This document shows, one piece after another, positions 35,368 through 47,334 of a stretch of 64,000 bases of DNA. Made by a program: the position numbers and the translations under genes. The notes beneath the pieces are model-generated. The model worked only from the letters and a program-made list of their open reading frames with translations, was not told the origin of the DNA and ran no database searches. This DNA comes from Lepeophtheirus salmonis (lineage: Eukaryota; Arthropoda; Copepoda; Siphonostomatoida; Caligidae): NCBI RefSeq assembly GCF_016086655.4, contig NC_052135.2, positions 11,188,363 through 11,252,362 of the forward strand. Direction: 5' to 3'. Numbering within the stretch: the stretch's first letter is position 1; each line of letters opens with the position of its first letter.

Positions 35368-36037
35368 CATGGTTGTGTCCGGTTCAGGTTCAGCAATTCT
35401 TTCAGCCACTTTTCTTTCATTTCAATGGCTAAGGTCTCGGTTCTTCTTTATACAGGTTTAGTTTGGTGGTCAAAGGGACTTGAAACAAGCGTGGCTATTA
35501 TATACAAACAGGGCCGCAGCTACCTTATGCGCAGAGACCGTAGTGCCCTAAGTTACAACAGGGGCCCAGAAAAATAAGGTTGCTTAGGACAATGGTTTTC
35601 AAAGTGGGAGCAGAAGAGGAGGTAAGGGGAGGGGTGATTTTAATATTATGAAGGTCGTATATGTGTAATTCTGAATTCATTGAAAAATTGCGTAGATACA
35701 ATATGGCAATAATAGTCCCATAATATTCAAGAGAAAAATAGCAGTTGGTATAGCTGACTTATTTAGCAAACTACAAGATGATTTCGGTCCTTTTTTGTTG
35801 TGTATTTTTAGATGAAAGGTTGCGTGATGCAATAAAGGCAACAGCATGTTCAATCTACATAAAATTGTGTAGATTGAACATTAAAAGGTTATAAATATGC
35901 CGAAAAATTTAAAAAACGAAAATAAATACCAGAAATGAGACCAATAGGCAACATATTGCAGTCATGGTTCGACTTTGTCGAACTGATTCAAGTGCTTTAA
36001 GAACGGGAACTTCTAGACCGATACAGGCACAACCTTG
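35368..36037 (-). mobile_element. Short hAT-like element (family J), copy 2
   Basis: Ends CATGGTTGTGTCC and AGGCACAACCTTG, flanked by a perfect 8-bp duplication GTAATTAT (35360-35367 and 36038-36045), diagnostic of hAT integration. The interior is collinear in reverse with 26637-27318, including a family F segment at about 35690-35845. A perfect 14-bp hairpin (35846-35859 / 35868-35881, ATGTTCAATCTACA) sits at the family F junction. Confidence 0.75.
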
Positions 36038-36045
36038 GTAATTAT

Positions 36046-37150
36046 CAGTTAACTTCTGACCTTTTTGTTTACCTCTTGTGAAAAAAGGTTAATAGATACA
36101 ACAAAGATTATTGCTATGTGGCCTACAATATGGAGGATTGTGTATTGAAAGTCAATTTGTACTTGTTCGATCCGTTTCAAATTTGATCATAATTATGTCC
36201 AATTCATTTTTGAATCTGTTTGAAAAGTGTAATTAGTTTAAAGGATAATTGTTGATTTTTAATATTTTTCTACTAAATTACTATATTTATAGTGAGATGA
36301 ATTCATTACTTATTCATAGGAAATGTAGATATTTAAAGTGTAACTTTTCAATCTCAGAAGCTTTTGGTGTTAAAAGAAAAACCATTGACATTTTTAGACA
36401 TATGTTATGTATGTAGGAATACTTATTTCTATATTTGAGTATGTGTCAATCCAAAGGAAGACTGGTTTTTCTAATATGTTTGATCATATGCTATATCCAT
36501 ATTATATTTAGCCATGAATTCCCAGGTAGATACTTTGTTCAATAACAAGCAAAAAATTTGATTATTCAGTCATTTTTAAAATGACTAATACCTACCTTGT
36601 CGCAGTAGGAAGAGGTCTAGATTGATTGACCTGAAAATTAACTGGGCTTGGGTAATTATCTCACCTGAATGAACATTTAACTGTGGAATACAAAAAGTTG
36701 TAATTATTTGAGTGACTAAATTATATGGAGTATGTACCTACTTATATTACTATGCTATTATCAAATGCAACATTGCCTTTGTTAAACGTTTTCTTTGTTC
36801 CCAAAGTCTTTTAGATTGCTTCTTTTTCCTCCTGTGATTCCCGCTAAAGAATGGGGCAATGCCATTATGGATTCAATTAAAATTTGCAAACATTGACCCA
36901 TCATATTTTAATAAAACATCTTTATGACGATCTTTATTAGAATAATTAGGCAATCATCAAAAGGAACTTCAAAAAAGATTCTACATATCTACTCAAATAT
37001 TACACAAAATATGAGCCTGCTCGCATCCTATTGGGTATATAGTTGTCTCTACCTTAATTTCGAACCGAGGGTCAGGGCTGTCGACAAAAGAAGGCGTGGG
37101 GATGTGTCTCATTATAACTGTCATTCAGGAGAAATAGTACATCCAGGGGT
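36046..37150. other. A/T-rich stretch without recognised gene
   Basis: The 101-codon frame at 36924-37229 has no family motif and ends in a family A copy. Confidence 0.35.
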
Positions 37151-37151
37151 G

Positions 37152-37848
37152 TCTATACCCCCCCCAGCCAAAATGAAGGAATTTTTGTTTTTTACTAGAA
37201 ATTTTGTTCGTCATGATGGCAAAGTGTAGGTAAAAAAAATTTTTTTTAAGGATTTCTTTTCTAAAGAAATAGGTCATTTGAAAATTTAAAAAAAAATAGA
37301 AATTTTTTCGAAAAAATAATACAAAATTGTCCCATACATTTTGGAAAAGTGGGAAGAGATGTTTGCTAAAAATTAAATAATTGATAAAAGAGACGTAGTG
37401 AGCTCCAAGGGGATTATGCAAATATTCTGCGTCCCATAAACTCCAGAAGCGTGACAGGGGTTGCGCTGGAGGGGCTGTAGCCCCCGCCCCACAAAACAAA
37501 ATTTAAAGAATTTTTGCTTTTTACTAGAAAATTTAATATATTTGAAAATATTTGAACAACTTTGGATTTTCATAATTTTATTCCAAAAAATGTAATATCC
37601 GAAACTTAATTTCTATTTTTTTACAAAAATTTAATTTTCCGTAAATAACTACGGTTTTTATTATATTTATAAAAAAATTGAATATTTGAAATTTTTTTTC
37701 CAAAAATTAAATTTTTAGTAAATAATAGTGGATTTTTGAAGGTTTTTCCGAATTACAATTTTTTTTTCAAAATTACAAATTAAAAAATTTGTAAGCATTT
37801 TTGAAAAAAAAATAAATTTTTAAATTGCATTTCCAAAAAATTAAATGT
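37152..37848 (+). repeat. Two adjoining family A MITE copies
   Basis: Copy 1 starts CAGGGGTGTCTATACCCC at 37145 and decays by about 37330. Copy 2 starts ACAGGGGTTGCGCTGGAGG near 37454 with GGGGCTGTAGCCCCCGCCCC and runs T-rich to 37848, where LINE sequence begins, so its right end is missing. Confidence 0.55.
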
Positions 37849-37849
37849 T

Positions 37850-38370
37850 TATATGTGGCCTATCTTTCCCACTTTTGGTTACCGGGAGAACGACACTCAT
37901 CTTTAAGGTACCGAAACCGAACAATATGGGTGACTTACACCCAAGTACAGTAACGCCTCACTTCAATTCGGTCTTATACAAAATCATTGCCAAAAGGCTC
38001 AAGGTTATTAAAATAAATACCTACCAGAATGGTTTTTGAGAGGTCAACGGCTGAAACAAAAATAGTTGTTTTCTTCAAGGAATGCTAAATTTAGCATTCC
38101 TTGACATCACAAAAGTCTTCGATTCCATATCACACGAGTCGATCTTCCTTGGAATTAAGAGGTTGGGTGCCCCCTGTCGCATTATTAAGTATATAAAAAT
38201 GTCTACAGAGCGGCGGGCACTTCCATTGAGGGGAGGAGTGACGTCGTGAAAGTTAAGTCTGACATCTTTCAGGGGTGACCCCACAGCTTGTTAGTTTTTT
38301 TAATTTCGAGATGGACTGGGTACTCCTAATATGGAAGAATGACCATCAGATAACCCAGGATTGAAAATAA
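37850..38370 (+). pseudogene. R2/NeSL-type LINE reverse transcriptase fragment
   Basis: Frames on the plus strand show TTLIFKVPKPNNMGDL.. and IIAKRLKVI (37890-38010), matching the 'RTVLIPK...KIIAKRL' region of fingers-domain RTs. A second frame has LDITKVFDSISHESIFLGIK then RLGAP (about 38100-38170), RT motif A with its catalytic aspartate region (F/LDxxKAFDSxSH). Later frames have RGGVTS and a diverged 'RGVxQGxPLSP' stretch. Motif C (YxDD) is not reached. The 5' side abuts a family A body; the 3' side fades by 38370. A site-specific R2-like clade is the best guess from remembered motifs. Minus-strand frame 38284-38075 is a shadow. Confidence 0.55.
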
Positions 38371-39300
38371 AATACTCAAATGTATTTTATATTTAAAAAA
38401 TAAATATAATTCTAATTATATAAAATTTGATGTATGTAAGTAAAATTAGCAATACTTTTCTGAAGAAGACATCAAAAAAATTTTAATGTTTAATAACCAG
38501 GAAAAAATGAAATGTCTCTTCTAAAAAGACTACAAAAAGATATATTTTCTATAATAAATAATTGGCATTCAAAGAAGCACGGTCATTTAATCAAAAAAGG
38601 TTATACAAAAATACTTATAATTTATTCATTTAATGGTCCTTGATCTTCATGAATTATTTTCCTTCATCTTCGACAAACTAATATACTAAAGAAAAAAAAA
38701 CATCATTGTTACTTAACTAAATATCAATAATTAGTGCTATATTGTTCATTGGCTTGGGAATATATATGTACACGATAAAACAGAAGCATAAACATATCAA
38801 TAGATAAGTTTTAACCTATAAAAAGTTCCTTAAATCCGATATGTATTTTTCTGCTCCAAAAAGTAGATAAATAAATTTAAAAAATGTGATTTTATTGTTC
38901 CTTTATCTATTTTTAAAATTAAAAAATAAAAAAATCATTGAATTGTCTACAAAAGATATCGTATATGCTGTAGTAGATTGTTGGGCCTATTAAATCCTTT
39001 TGAAAAATTGATATTTTTGGAAAGATTTGATTTTACAGATTACATCATTCGATTAACCTTGAAAAAATTAGATTAACAACTCTGAATCATCATCAATTAA
39101 AATGCATAAAATTTGTTTCCACTTAACGTCTTGCATTTACTCTGTGGGTTCCAGGTCACTAATAAATTACACTTAGGAAAAAGTATATTTGTGGATTAAT
39201 CAATCTAAAAAAGATTGAGCATTGTTAATACATGGATGTTTTTTTTTAATTTGGCCCATATTCAAAGACGTATATTCCATAAAACATTAAATTTTCATAA
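38371..39300. other. A/T-rich stretch without recognised gene
   Basis: May include the 5' flank of the mariner that follows; no terminal repeat was pinned down. Confidence 0.35.
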
Positions 39301-39321
39301 TTGCACTGGAACATATAATTA

Positions 39322-40130
39322 ATGCAAAAAATGGAAAAATCCCAAAGGGAACAGTTTATAAGTCTATTAAAAGCCGAGCAAACTTTCAAGTCAGTCCATA
39401 AGATTGCCAAGATAAATCGAAAAATTGTTTACAGGTGCAAAAAGCGATTGGAGCATGAAATTGAGTTTATCTGGAGGTCAGGAAATGGAACAATCAAAAC
39501 TGTAAGTACTCCAAGGTTGGTCAAGGCTGTCTGTGAAAAAATTCGGCGAAATCAACGAAAATCCGTACAAAAGCTGGCCCAGAATCACAATGTAGCAGAA
39601 CCAGTATGACCAAGATTGTTAAAGACGACATTGGGATCAAACCGTACAAAATTTAGTATCGTCATCTTTTGTCAAAGGGTGTCATTACAAAGAGAAAGGA
39701 TAGAAGCAAAGTTTTGCTGAATTGGCATGCAGTACATAAGAATGCCATCATGATTTATTGTGACGACAAGTTATTTACTGTAAGTCGGAAATTCAACCAG
39801 CCAAATGAAAGAGTCTTGGGAAAAACATATGACAGCATTAATTTCACCCAAAAATGTATCTACAAATTGCAAAAACACGAGTCATTCAATTTTAATTGTT
39901 TAAAAAAAAATTCCAGCATTTTTGGGACAAGTCTACATATGTGGCCTCCCTCTTCAGATGATTTAAATCATAAGGGAGGTCAATACTTATCCTTCAAAAA
40001 ATAAGGATGCTCTCATGACAGCCCTTGAGAAGGAATGGAAACTAATTTCAGATGATGCAGTAGGGGCCCGTTGTACAGCGGTTTGAAAGAGATTAGTTGC
40101 TGTACAAAAAGGCCAATGGTGGGGAAATTG
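39322..40130 (+). pseudogene. Tc1/mariner transposase relic
   Basis: Frame 1 (39322-39609) carries a helix-turn-helix start, then RSGNGTIKTVSTPRLVKAVC and KIRRNQRKSVQKLAQNHNV, the second helix-turn-helix. After a stop, MTKIVKDDIGIKPYK continues the linker. Frame 2 (39669-40004) has SKVLLNWHAVHKNAIMIYCD and DDKLFTVSRKFN, holding the first catalytic D, then WPPSSDDLNHKG, the third-D motif. The block with the second D ('QQDGAPxH') is missing between them, an internal deletion. A third frame gives KDALMTALEKEWKLISDDAV and KRLVAVQKG near 40005-40120, the C terminus. Inactive because of deletion and frameshifts. Confidence 0.65.
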
Positions 40131-40394
40131 AATAAATTCATTATTAAAATATTTGTAATAGTTAAATTAAATGTTTCAAACGATTTGAATAATATTGAAC
40201 TATTTTTTTATTTAGAGCCAATTATTTATGGGACAATTTTTAAAAGCAAGCCTGTAAGGAATTAATGGTTGTCCACATATTTATGTAATATAAGGGACTG
40301 GATCGAAAAATTAAGGAGGTACTCCATTTCATACTCTGCTTATTGTTGAGTACAAAGCAGGAAAGGCTTTCTAATTGAGGAAACAACAAATAAG

Positions 40395-41677
40395 AGGGGC
40401 GTTGGCAAAGGGTGACTGCTGGGGCTGTTGCTCCCTCCTCCATCCTCTCCTTTAACTTTAAGGAATTTTTGATTTAACTATAACTTTTTTGGTCAGAGTA
40501 AAAAAAATTTACGTTAAATAAGAGTATATATATATTTTTTTTAAAGTCATTCGGTGAAATTATGCAGTAGATGAAAAATTTTAACATTTGAAATTTTTCC
40601 TCAAATAATTTAATTTTTTGTAAATACTCATTGATTTTAGAAATTTTTTTGCAAAAAATTTAATATTTTAGATTTTATTTTGGAAAAAAATTTTCAAGAA
40701 AATTTCAATTTTTTGATATAAAAATAAAATAAATCGAAAACCAGACCCTCATCACCCATCCCCTCTAAAAAAATATATACATATTTAAACAAGATTTCTT
40801 AAAAGTTTGTAATCTTTCATTTAACATCGTAATTATTTTGGTGCCAAATCAATCAAGTGAGATTCTATCCTCATCAAAAGTTATAAAATGGGTCAAACAA
40901 ATGTTCACTCCATCAGTCGTTATGCACAACTTACGAAAAACAGTCAAAGTTTTTCTTAACCATGGAAAACACCAATTCAAATTTATCTACTTCTATCCGC
41001 CAAAATAAGCTTAAGTTATATTAAATGTACTATTAATTAGTTCTGGGATACCGGAGGTGTCAATGATAGGCCAAAATCCGGTCTCACCAGGACTGCACAA
41101 AACCGGAAGAACATCAAAATACTTCGACTAAAGATTTATCGGAATCCGTAAAGATCGATGTTCGTGATGAAATAGGAATTTAAATGTAGGCATCTCGTAG
41201 AATTGTCTGTGAGTATTTGAAGATGATGAAATACAAAATTACGTATGGTAAAAGTATCAATGGCATTACCAGAGCAAAGAGAGTAGAAGTCTGTTGAGAA
41301 TTGTTGCAAGTTTGTACGCCGTGGACACACACAAGATTTTCCACCCATACACACTGCAGGCCAAACTCAAAAATGGTTGGAACAGCACATTCAATTTTGG
41401 GACAAATCAATTTGGTCACCTTCAAGTCCAGATGCCCATCCCTGCGATTATTTTGTGTATGCAACTCATTTCAACGTCGATTATCATCAATAGTTTCGAA
41501 TGATGGGTGATATAGGTATAGGTACAATAAGTCAATAATAAAAATTATTGGTATAAATATACTTATAGACTTTTATTAAAACTAAATTTAGATATTTTTA
41601 GAGATCAATTAACTATTGCTTTAGTTATGAGGCTTAAAACTTTTGAACATCCCGTATATAATCCTGCGGACGCCCCT
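40395..41677 (+). repeat. Family A MITE interrupted by a mariner
   Basis: The left half (40395-40785) has GGGGCGTTGGCAAAGGGTG, GGGGCTGTTGCTCC, AAGGAATTTTTG and the T-rich body up to CCAGACCCTCATCACCC. The right end alone (TATAATCCTGCGGACGCCCCTG, 41656-41677) resumes directly after the mariner's right end. Confidence 0.65.
40788..41655 (+). mobile_element. Internally deleted mariner inside family A
   Basis: The right end reads AAAACTTTTGAACATCCCGTA; the left end (ACAAGATTTCTTAAAAGTTT) is its decayed inverted partner. Coding remnants run left to right: a helix-turn-helix stretch, DTGGVNDRPKSGLTRTAQNR (about 41045-41105), ITRAKRVE-like residues, then 41323-41493 with QDFPPIHTAGQTQKWLEQH and FWDKSIWSPSSPDAHPCDYF. 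The last motif retains the second and third catalytic aspartates. The first-D block is deleted and the frame is broken several times. Confidence 0.65.
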
Positions 41678-42430
41678 GAATATTTAAAGCACATTTACTA
41701 TCAGTGAGTGCATCTCGTCATAAATATCACTCTTAGGGCATTGATTGAATCTATTCCCAGCAGAAAAGGAAGAAACCCAATAGATAGCTACTTATATAAT
41801 ACATAATAATATATCAATTCTAGATTATTTATAAGTAACACAACATTGGAATCGTTCATCAATCAAGCCTTAATTGCCTCATTTTACATGAGTCTTCCTT
41901 CAATATCCTTATAAAATTATAATTTATAAAACTTTTATACTGTGTAGGACATACTGATTTAACTTTCTTCTTCATTTGATTAATTATATGTATCATTAGT
42001 AGCTTCCAGGGTCGTAGAGATAAGAGATTTAAAATACAAAGTAGATTCTTTTCTAAATGATCTACTCGTAATAGATTGTCTCTCTTTATATTACAGATAC
42101 ATTAAAAAAGAAAGAGGCTCTATTATGCAATTTCTTATGTGGATAAATGAATTTTCATCTATTAGTGTGTATATATATACTATGTAGTAACTTATAATTG
42201 TTATTGGTTCATTTTTAATTTTATCATTTAGTCCTAATTTAGGCATCTCTCTTGTCTGATGACCTCTTTACACGTCATTTAAATGGTTCATTAATGTGAA
42301 TGATAGCATGGGATGACATACATTGAAATACCGAAGTAATACATACATAATAATACAGTATGTTTTTATTCTTATTTAATATAATTCACACCCTCGACAA
42401 TGTTTTATACGAGTATATTTCGCATACTAT
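41678..42430. other. A/T-rich stretch without recognised gene
   Basis: No coding or repeat-family signal beyond simple A/T bias. Confidence 0.35.
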
Positions 42431-42435
42431 AACGG

Positions 42436-42860
42436 CAGGGGGGAATTTTTTAAGAAAAAAAAATTAAAAATTTCAATTTTTCAGAAAAAAATTTGAAAAA
42501 GTAAATTTATCTGAAAAAAATGGAAGAATTAAATTAATTTAGAAAAAATTTCAAAAATCGATAGCTATTCATAAAAAATTACAATTTTTGGAAAAAAATT
42601 GTAAGAAAATTTATCAATTTTTTTATAATCCACACATATTCACAAAAATTAAATTTCTTGGAAAAAAATTCAGAAGTTAAATTTCGAATATTAAATTTTT
42701 TGGGAAAAATTTCAAAAATTTATAGTTACTCACAGAAAATTAAACTTTTTGGCAAAAAAATTTCAAAAATCCAATTATGCAACTCTACTATAATCAACAA
42801 GTGCTTATTGGGGAGGGGGGCACAGGCCCTTCAGGCCACCCCTTGCGTAAGCCCCTGTAT
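42436..42860 (-). repeat. Family A MITE
   Basis: A-rich body with repeated ATTAAATTTnTTGGAAAAAA and, at the right, GGAGGGGGGCACAGGCCC, CCACCCCTTGCGTAAGCCCCTG (42837-42858). Confidence 0.6.
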
Positions 42861-42929
42861 ACTAATCCCCGGAAAAGGATTATAATAGACATAAGTGTTC
42901 TTTAAATAAAAACAATACTCTAATTACGT

Positions 42930-43130
42930 TTTGTTTGATCGACTTCGTTCTAACTCCAGCCTATATCATTTTTAGATACGGAGAGGGATTTATGTGTTTA
43001 TTTCCTTCCTCTCAGGGCTACTAGCAGATGATCTAATAAAACGTTATGACAGCTAATCTGATCTCCTTTCAAACATTCTTCAAACTATCAGGATTACGAC
43101 ATTAGTTTTCAGTTTCTTTGGTTTTTTTTA
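42930..43130 (+). repeat. Family B fragment
   Basis: 3' part only: TTTATTTCCTTCCTCTCAGG, CTAATAAAACGTTATGA, CAAACATTCTTCAAACTATC. Confidence 0.55.
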
Positions 43131-43210
43131 AACATACTAGTATGTTATAGTTTGTAGAACCATACAAATACTTGTACCTACTTTACAATTGAATATGTAC
43201 TGCAAATAAT

Positions 43211-44570
43211 TAGTGTTGTGTCGGTTCATTCAAACATTAGAACAGGCTCTTATGTTTGTCCTAGTTACCGGTCCGTAACTGTCGGTCCTTGAATTTTTCT
43301 AAAAAAAAAATCGATGGCTTATTAAGCCAAAGAATATATATCAGATATGTATTAAGAGCACTTGTGCTACAAAAAAGATATATGTTTTCATTAAAATGCA
43401 ATATAAAATGAACATTATATTTTGTAGTGATGTGCCCTGATTTTGCTGCATGAGTATTTTCGAGTTTCTAAAATAACACTCAAGGAATTACGCACTATAT
43501 TTGTTTCTCCCTTTGAATACTCGTTACTCACCCTAACACTTTTTTTATTGAAACATGTCATTTAAAAATTTTTTTTGTAATTAATTTGAGTTAAAGCATG
43601 ATATAATTGGCATAAGAGAGACAGGGTTGACAATTTCACAATCTTCAGGCTCAACTAGAGATTCGAAGAGGTATACAGGACTGTTAGAGTCACATAGCTA
43701 TGAAACTTCACTATTACTTTCCTCATGATAAATATTCTTAATGGCCAATTTTTCATTATTCACGAGCTCAACACAAGAAATTAATTCTTCGTCTTCAGAA
43801 AAGTTATTTATGGAATACGAATACATATTAAAATTTTAACCATTAAATTCACTTCAAGATGTTACTACTATTTAAACAAATAATATAAGGATAGTTACTA
43901 AATTAATAATCTAGTACTGAAATGTTTAAATGTATCTTTAATAGTAGCCCTTCCCGAAAAAATATTAAGAAATATTCTTTAATTTGTATTAATGTAGCCA
44001 AGTTTGTCGTATGTTTATTGGTCTGAGGAGGACCTTTGAGTCTGTGCTTAATAAACTGCGTAATTTCAAGCCATGTCGATTAAATCAAACAAAGATTAAT
44101 TTTCAAACGTACTTGGATGAAGAGGACATATTGCACAAAAGTCAACAGGTTTCTACATAGGGTTGTTGCCTGTGGGAAAACATAAATTATAAATTTCACA
44201 GAGAAAAGAAGTCAGTTTTGGAAGATTTACATGTTATAATGGGCTCGAAAAAGAAAAACAAAGAATCCAAAGTGCTGACAAGTTCCGGGGTTTTGAAGGG
44301 TTATGAGCTTTTGTAGAGTTCCGAGTAAGACTCGGCTTTTTATGCCTACGAGCCGAGTAATTCCTAAAACTCGAGTAGCGATTTACGAGTTTTGCTCAGG
44401 GGACATTACTAATATTTCTACTTACTTATTTTCATAATTTTTTTTTTTTTATATAACAGAATAATTTTCAAAAAAGGAAAAGAAACCTCAATGACATCAC
44501 GAAGGATCGATTTTACCTTCTTGGACGGCACCACGGCCCTAAGTTCTAAATAAGGACAGACACAACACTA
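43211..44570. mobile_element. hAT-like element (outer), perfect 8-bp target duplication
   Basis: The left end TAGTGTTGTGTCGGTTCATT and the right end, inward, TAGTGTTGTGTCTGTCCTTA share 12 terminal bases. The flanks are CAAATAAT at 43203-43210 and CAAATAAT at 44571-44578, an exact 8-bp duplication. No hAT transposase can be read inside. Most of its interior (43425-44411) is a second element. Confidence 0.75.
43425..44411. mobile_element. hAT-like element nested in the outer hAT element
   Basis: Ends TAGTGATGTGCCCTGA (left) and, inward from the right, TAGTAATGTCCCCTGA (14 of 16). Flanks ATATTTTG (43417-43424) and ATATTTCT (44412-44419) match at 6 of 8. Both subterminal regions repeat ACTCG/CGAGT motifs (for example GAGCCGAGTAATTCC and ACTCGAGTAGCG). 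No open reading frame of note. Confidence 0.6.
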
Positions 44571-44944
44571 CAAATAATATATTAAATACCAATTCCAGAA
44601 AGATCATCTTGCTATAACTTAAAAAATTGACAATCCAACATGTTTACAATAATTTACAACACCCATTCAATTATGGTGTATTAGTGGTATTAAAATTGCA
44701 TAGTAGTTCTGCGTGCATTGCGACTTACCACGATATTACGTCATGTCGTAATAATAATTTTTAATGAAGTTATAAATTATTTATATGCACCTACCGTTAT
44801 TTCTTTGCTTTGTATAAACCTGATACAGTATTTATGTTGAGACTTAGTCAAATATTGAATTCAACATCCATGCGACAGGAAATATTTATGAGGAATACAT
44901 TCTTAATTTGATGAAAAAAAACAATTAAATTCGTTCTAATCGCT

Positions 44945-45490
44945 TAGAATCTCTGGGGCGTCCGCAAGATTTAATATATATTTGTTTTTGCTTTTTTTTT
45001 TGGGGGGGGGCTAGTTTTAAGAATTTTTTTGAAAAAATCTATAAAGTAATATATTTTATTGAAAAAAACCAAAAATTATTAGTTTTTTTGAAAAAAATAT
45101 CAAAAACCCATAGCTATTCAAAAATTTATTTCAAACATTAAATTTTTTGAAAAAAAAACAAAATTAAAAATTCAATTTCCGATATTAAATCCTTTAAAAA
45201 TAAAATATTAAATTTTTTGGAAAAAAAATTATAAAATCTACAACTGTTCACAAAAAATTAATTTTTTTGTTAAAAAAAAATTCAGATATTAAATTTTTTG
45301 GAAAAAAATTTAAAAAATCCACAGGTGTTTCTTAAAAGTTAATTTTTTTTTTTAAATTTAATAATGAAATTATGAATTTGAAATTTTTTAGAAAAAAATT
45401 TAGTCATACACAAAAAAAATAATTTCTTAGAAAAAAATTAAAAAAAAAAAAATCCAAAATTTATTTTCAAATAATAATTTTTTTGAAATA
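44945..45490 (-). repeat. Family A MITE
   Basis: Starts CTGGGGCGTCCGCAAGATTTA (44952-44972), then a G-run and a long body of alternating ATTAAATTTTTT and GGAAAAAAA motifs. The distal end is lost before the gene relic that follows. Confidence 0.6.
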
Positions 45491-45583
45491 CAAAGAAATG
45501 TACAAATTATTTCAAGTTTCCCAATTATCCAGGATAAAAAACTGTTCCTTGAGGTAATACATTTATTCAAGCTTATAGTAGTA

Positions 45584-46473
45584 TCATTTCAATTCAGTAT
45601 AGCATTTTTGCCATCCACCGAGTATTCTGAAGAGCTCAAGGTCTTTGAATTTTATAGGTGTTTCACCAAGATAAACAAGTATGAGCTTAATTAATTCTTT
45701 ATGGTCCCCTATTGAATAGTAAAACTCTAAACTTTCTTCTAGAGTGAAACTATCATATTTTTTTGTGTGTCCGCTTTTCTTCTTATTCTGCTGAGCATTG
45801 ACAAACAATCTGTTTTTTCGTGGTTGAATATTTTTTTTAAATCTTCAAATAATAATGAAACTTCAGACCTTTTGATACTTTAATTTTCAATGCATCACCA
45901 GAATGTGTAAGCAATCTTTCTCCAATATGATGTCTACAAGCAAGCCATAGCAACTCTCTCTTTAACAATTGTTGAATAGGCATGCAAGCCGCAGCTACTT
46001 TCCAAGTGTTTGATGCTGTCGTATCAAAAACCATTTCCCAACATTTTGTATAGATTTCCAATCACTCAATAAATTATAGTATTTGCAACTCTCTGGCTGA
46101 ATAAATCAATTGGTTTTGTGTTGTAATTCAGAAAGGCCAAGTAATTTTACTACACTCATACTAAAAACAAGTTAATCTTTCTTACAAGCAATTAGGATTT
46201 TCAAGAGTATGAATGAGTTTTCCATCCAAGTCCAGTATATGAAGGTTTCCAGGAACTTATCATTTGTTTTCTAGTACTGCTAACAGTTTGAATACAATAT
46301 TTGTAGGCTCGATCATAACTAAAATTAATCTTGTTTACGTTATTGTTGCTAGCTTTGATCAATGCTGACGTTTTTTCTATCAAGGCTGTGAGTGAAACAT
46401 CATTCCTGACGACAGACTCAACAACATATGGATTTTTAAGAACATAATGTGGCCAGAAATCTGTTTTTGACAA
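45584..46473 (-). pseudogene. Transposase-like gene relic with DTT..N and ACRHH motifs
   Basis: Three minus-strand blocks lie in order. Block 1 (46473-46201): SKTDFWPHYVLKNPYVVESV and a lysine/serine-rich stretch. Block 2 (46061-45837): MVFDTTASNTWKVAAACM then LLWLACRHHIGERLL. Block 3 (45808-45584): SLEFYYSIGDHKELIKLILV then YLGETPIKFKDLE. The D of FDTT, followed by N and the C-x-H-H-x-x-E stretch, resembles the middle of a DDE-type transposase, reminiscent of the hAT C/DxxH region. I recall similar multi-copy proteins of unknown function in arthropods and Hydra, but cannot name the family. The breaks at 46200-46061 and 45837-45808 could be introns or frameshifts. The codon pattern is cleaner than in the mariners, so this may be the youngest coding element here. 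Confidence 0.5.
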
Positions 46474-46559
46474 TTCGACGATTTTTTCGACAAAGAGAAA
46501 ACAAAGTATAAATTATTTTTTTGCGAAATAGTACTGATCGAAAATAGAAATGTGTCAAC

Positions 46560-47330
46560 GCTAAATATTTGCCAATTTTACTGAAATTATGGATTTAGCC
46601 TCAGTACAAACAACCTCAAGAATATGTAAATGGCCAGCAAGATCGAAAGAGGTTGGGGCAGAGTGATCACCCTATTCCCTACTATTGATAAATAAAACAA
46701 AAAATCATTCTAATCCTGATGTGTATGTATGTTACTTTAATCATATATCAAGTCTTCTCAAGGTTTTTTTTTATTGTATGTAGTATTCTCGGACATTCAC
46801 TTGGCTCCGACGATGAATTAAACATTCCTTGGCAAAGTTAAACAAAAAAATTCTTGTATCATAATGTTCCTAACCAATCATCCGAGATACAAGGAGCATC
46901 GAATATCTTTAAAGGAGGTTAAACAAACCCACACACAATATTAAAATCTATTTAAACCCATGATAAACAATAATGAATGTATATTATTTATTAATAATTA
47001 TTTGTTAAAGAAATTATCTCGGTCTTCCTTGACCAGGGGCGTTTGCCACATTATATACCTATATATATTTTTCAACATCGAAGATTACTACTTTTTATTT
47101 CACATTTAAGTTCAATCTTATTCCAATTTTTTCAATTATCCTAGGTTGAGGATATCAACCCGAGCGTATTTTTGCAAATAAAATATTATTAATATACTAC
47201 ATTTCTCTCGCTAGGCGTACACTAATGATAATTTTAGCCTTTCTATTGAAACTGCCAATTTTCTCGCTACACCTGTGACTTCCCCTAGCTCACATCGAAG
47301 CTCCTTTGATGGGCTCAATAATTCTGCCTT
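46560..47330. other. A/T-rich stretch without recognised gene
   Basis: Nothing recognised beyond the possible upstream part of the previous relic. Confidence 0.3.
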
Positions 47331-47334
47331 GGTT

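Noticed and set aside
37125..37573. Minus-strand ORFs (124 and 66 codons)
   Set aside because: They lie in family A repeats; Phe/Lys-rich peptides arise from the T/A bodies.
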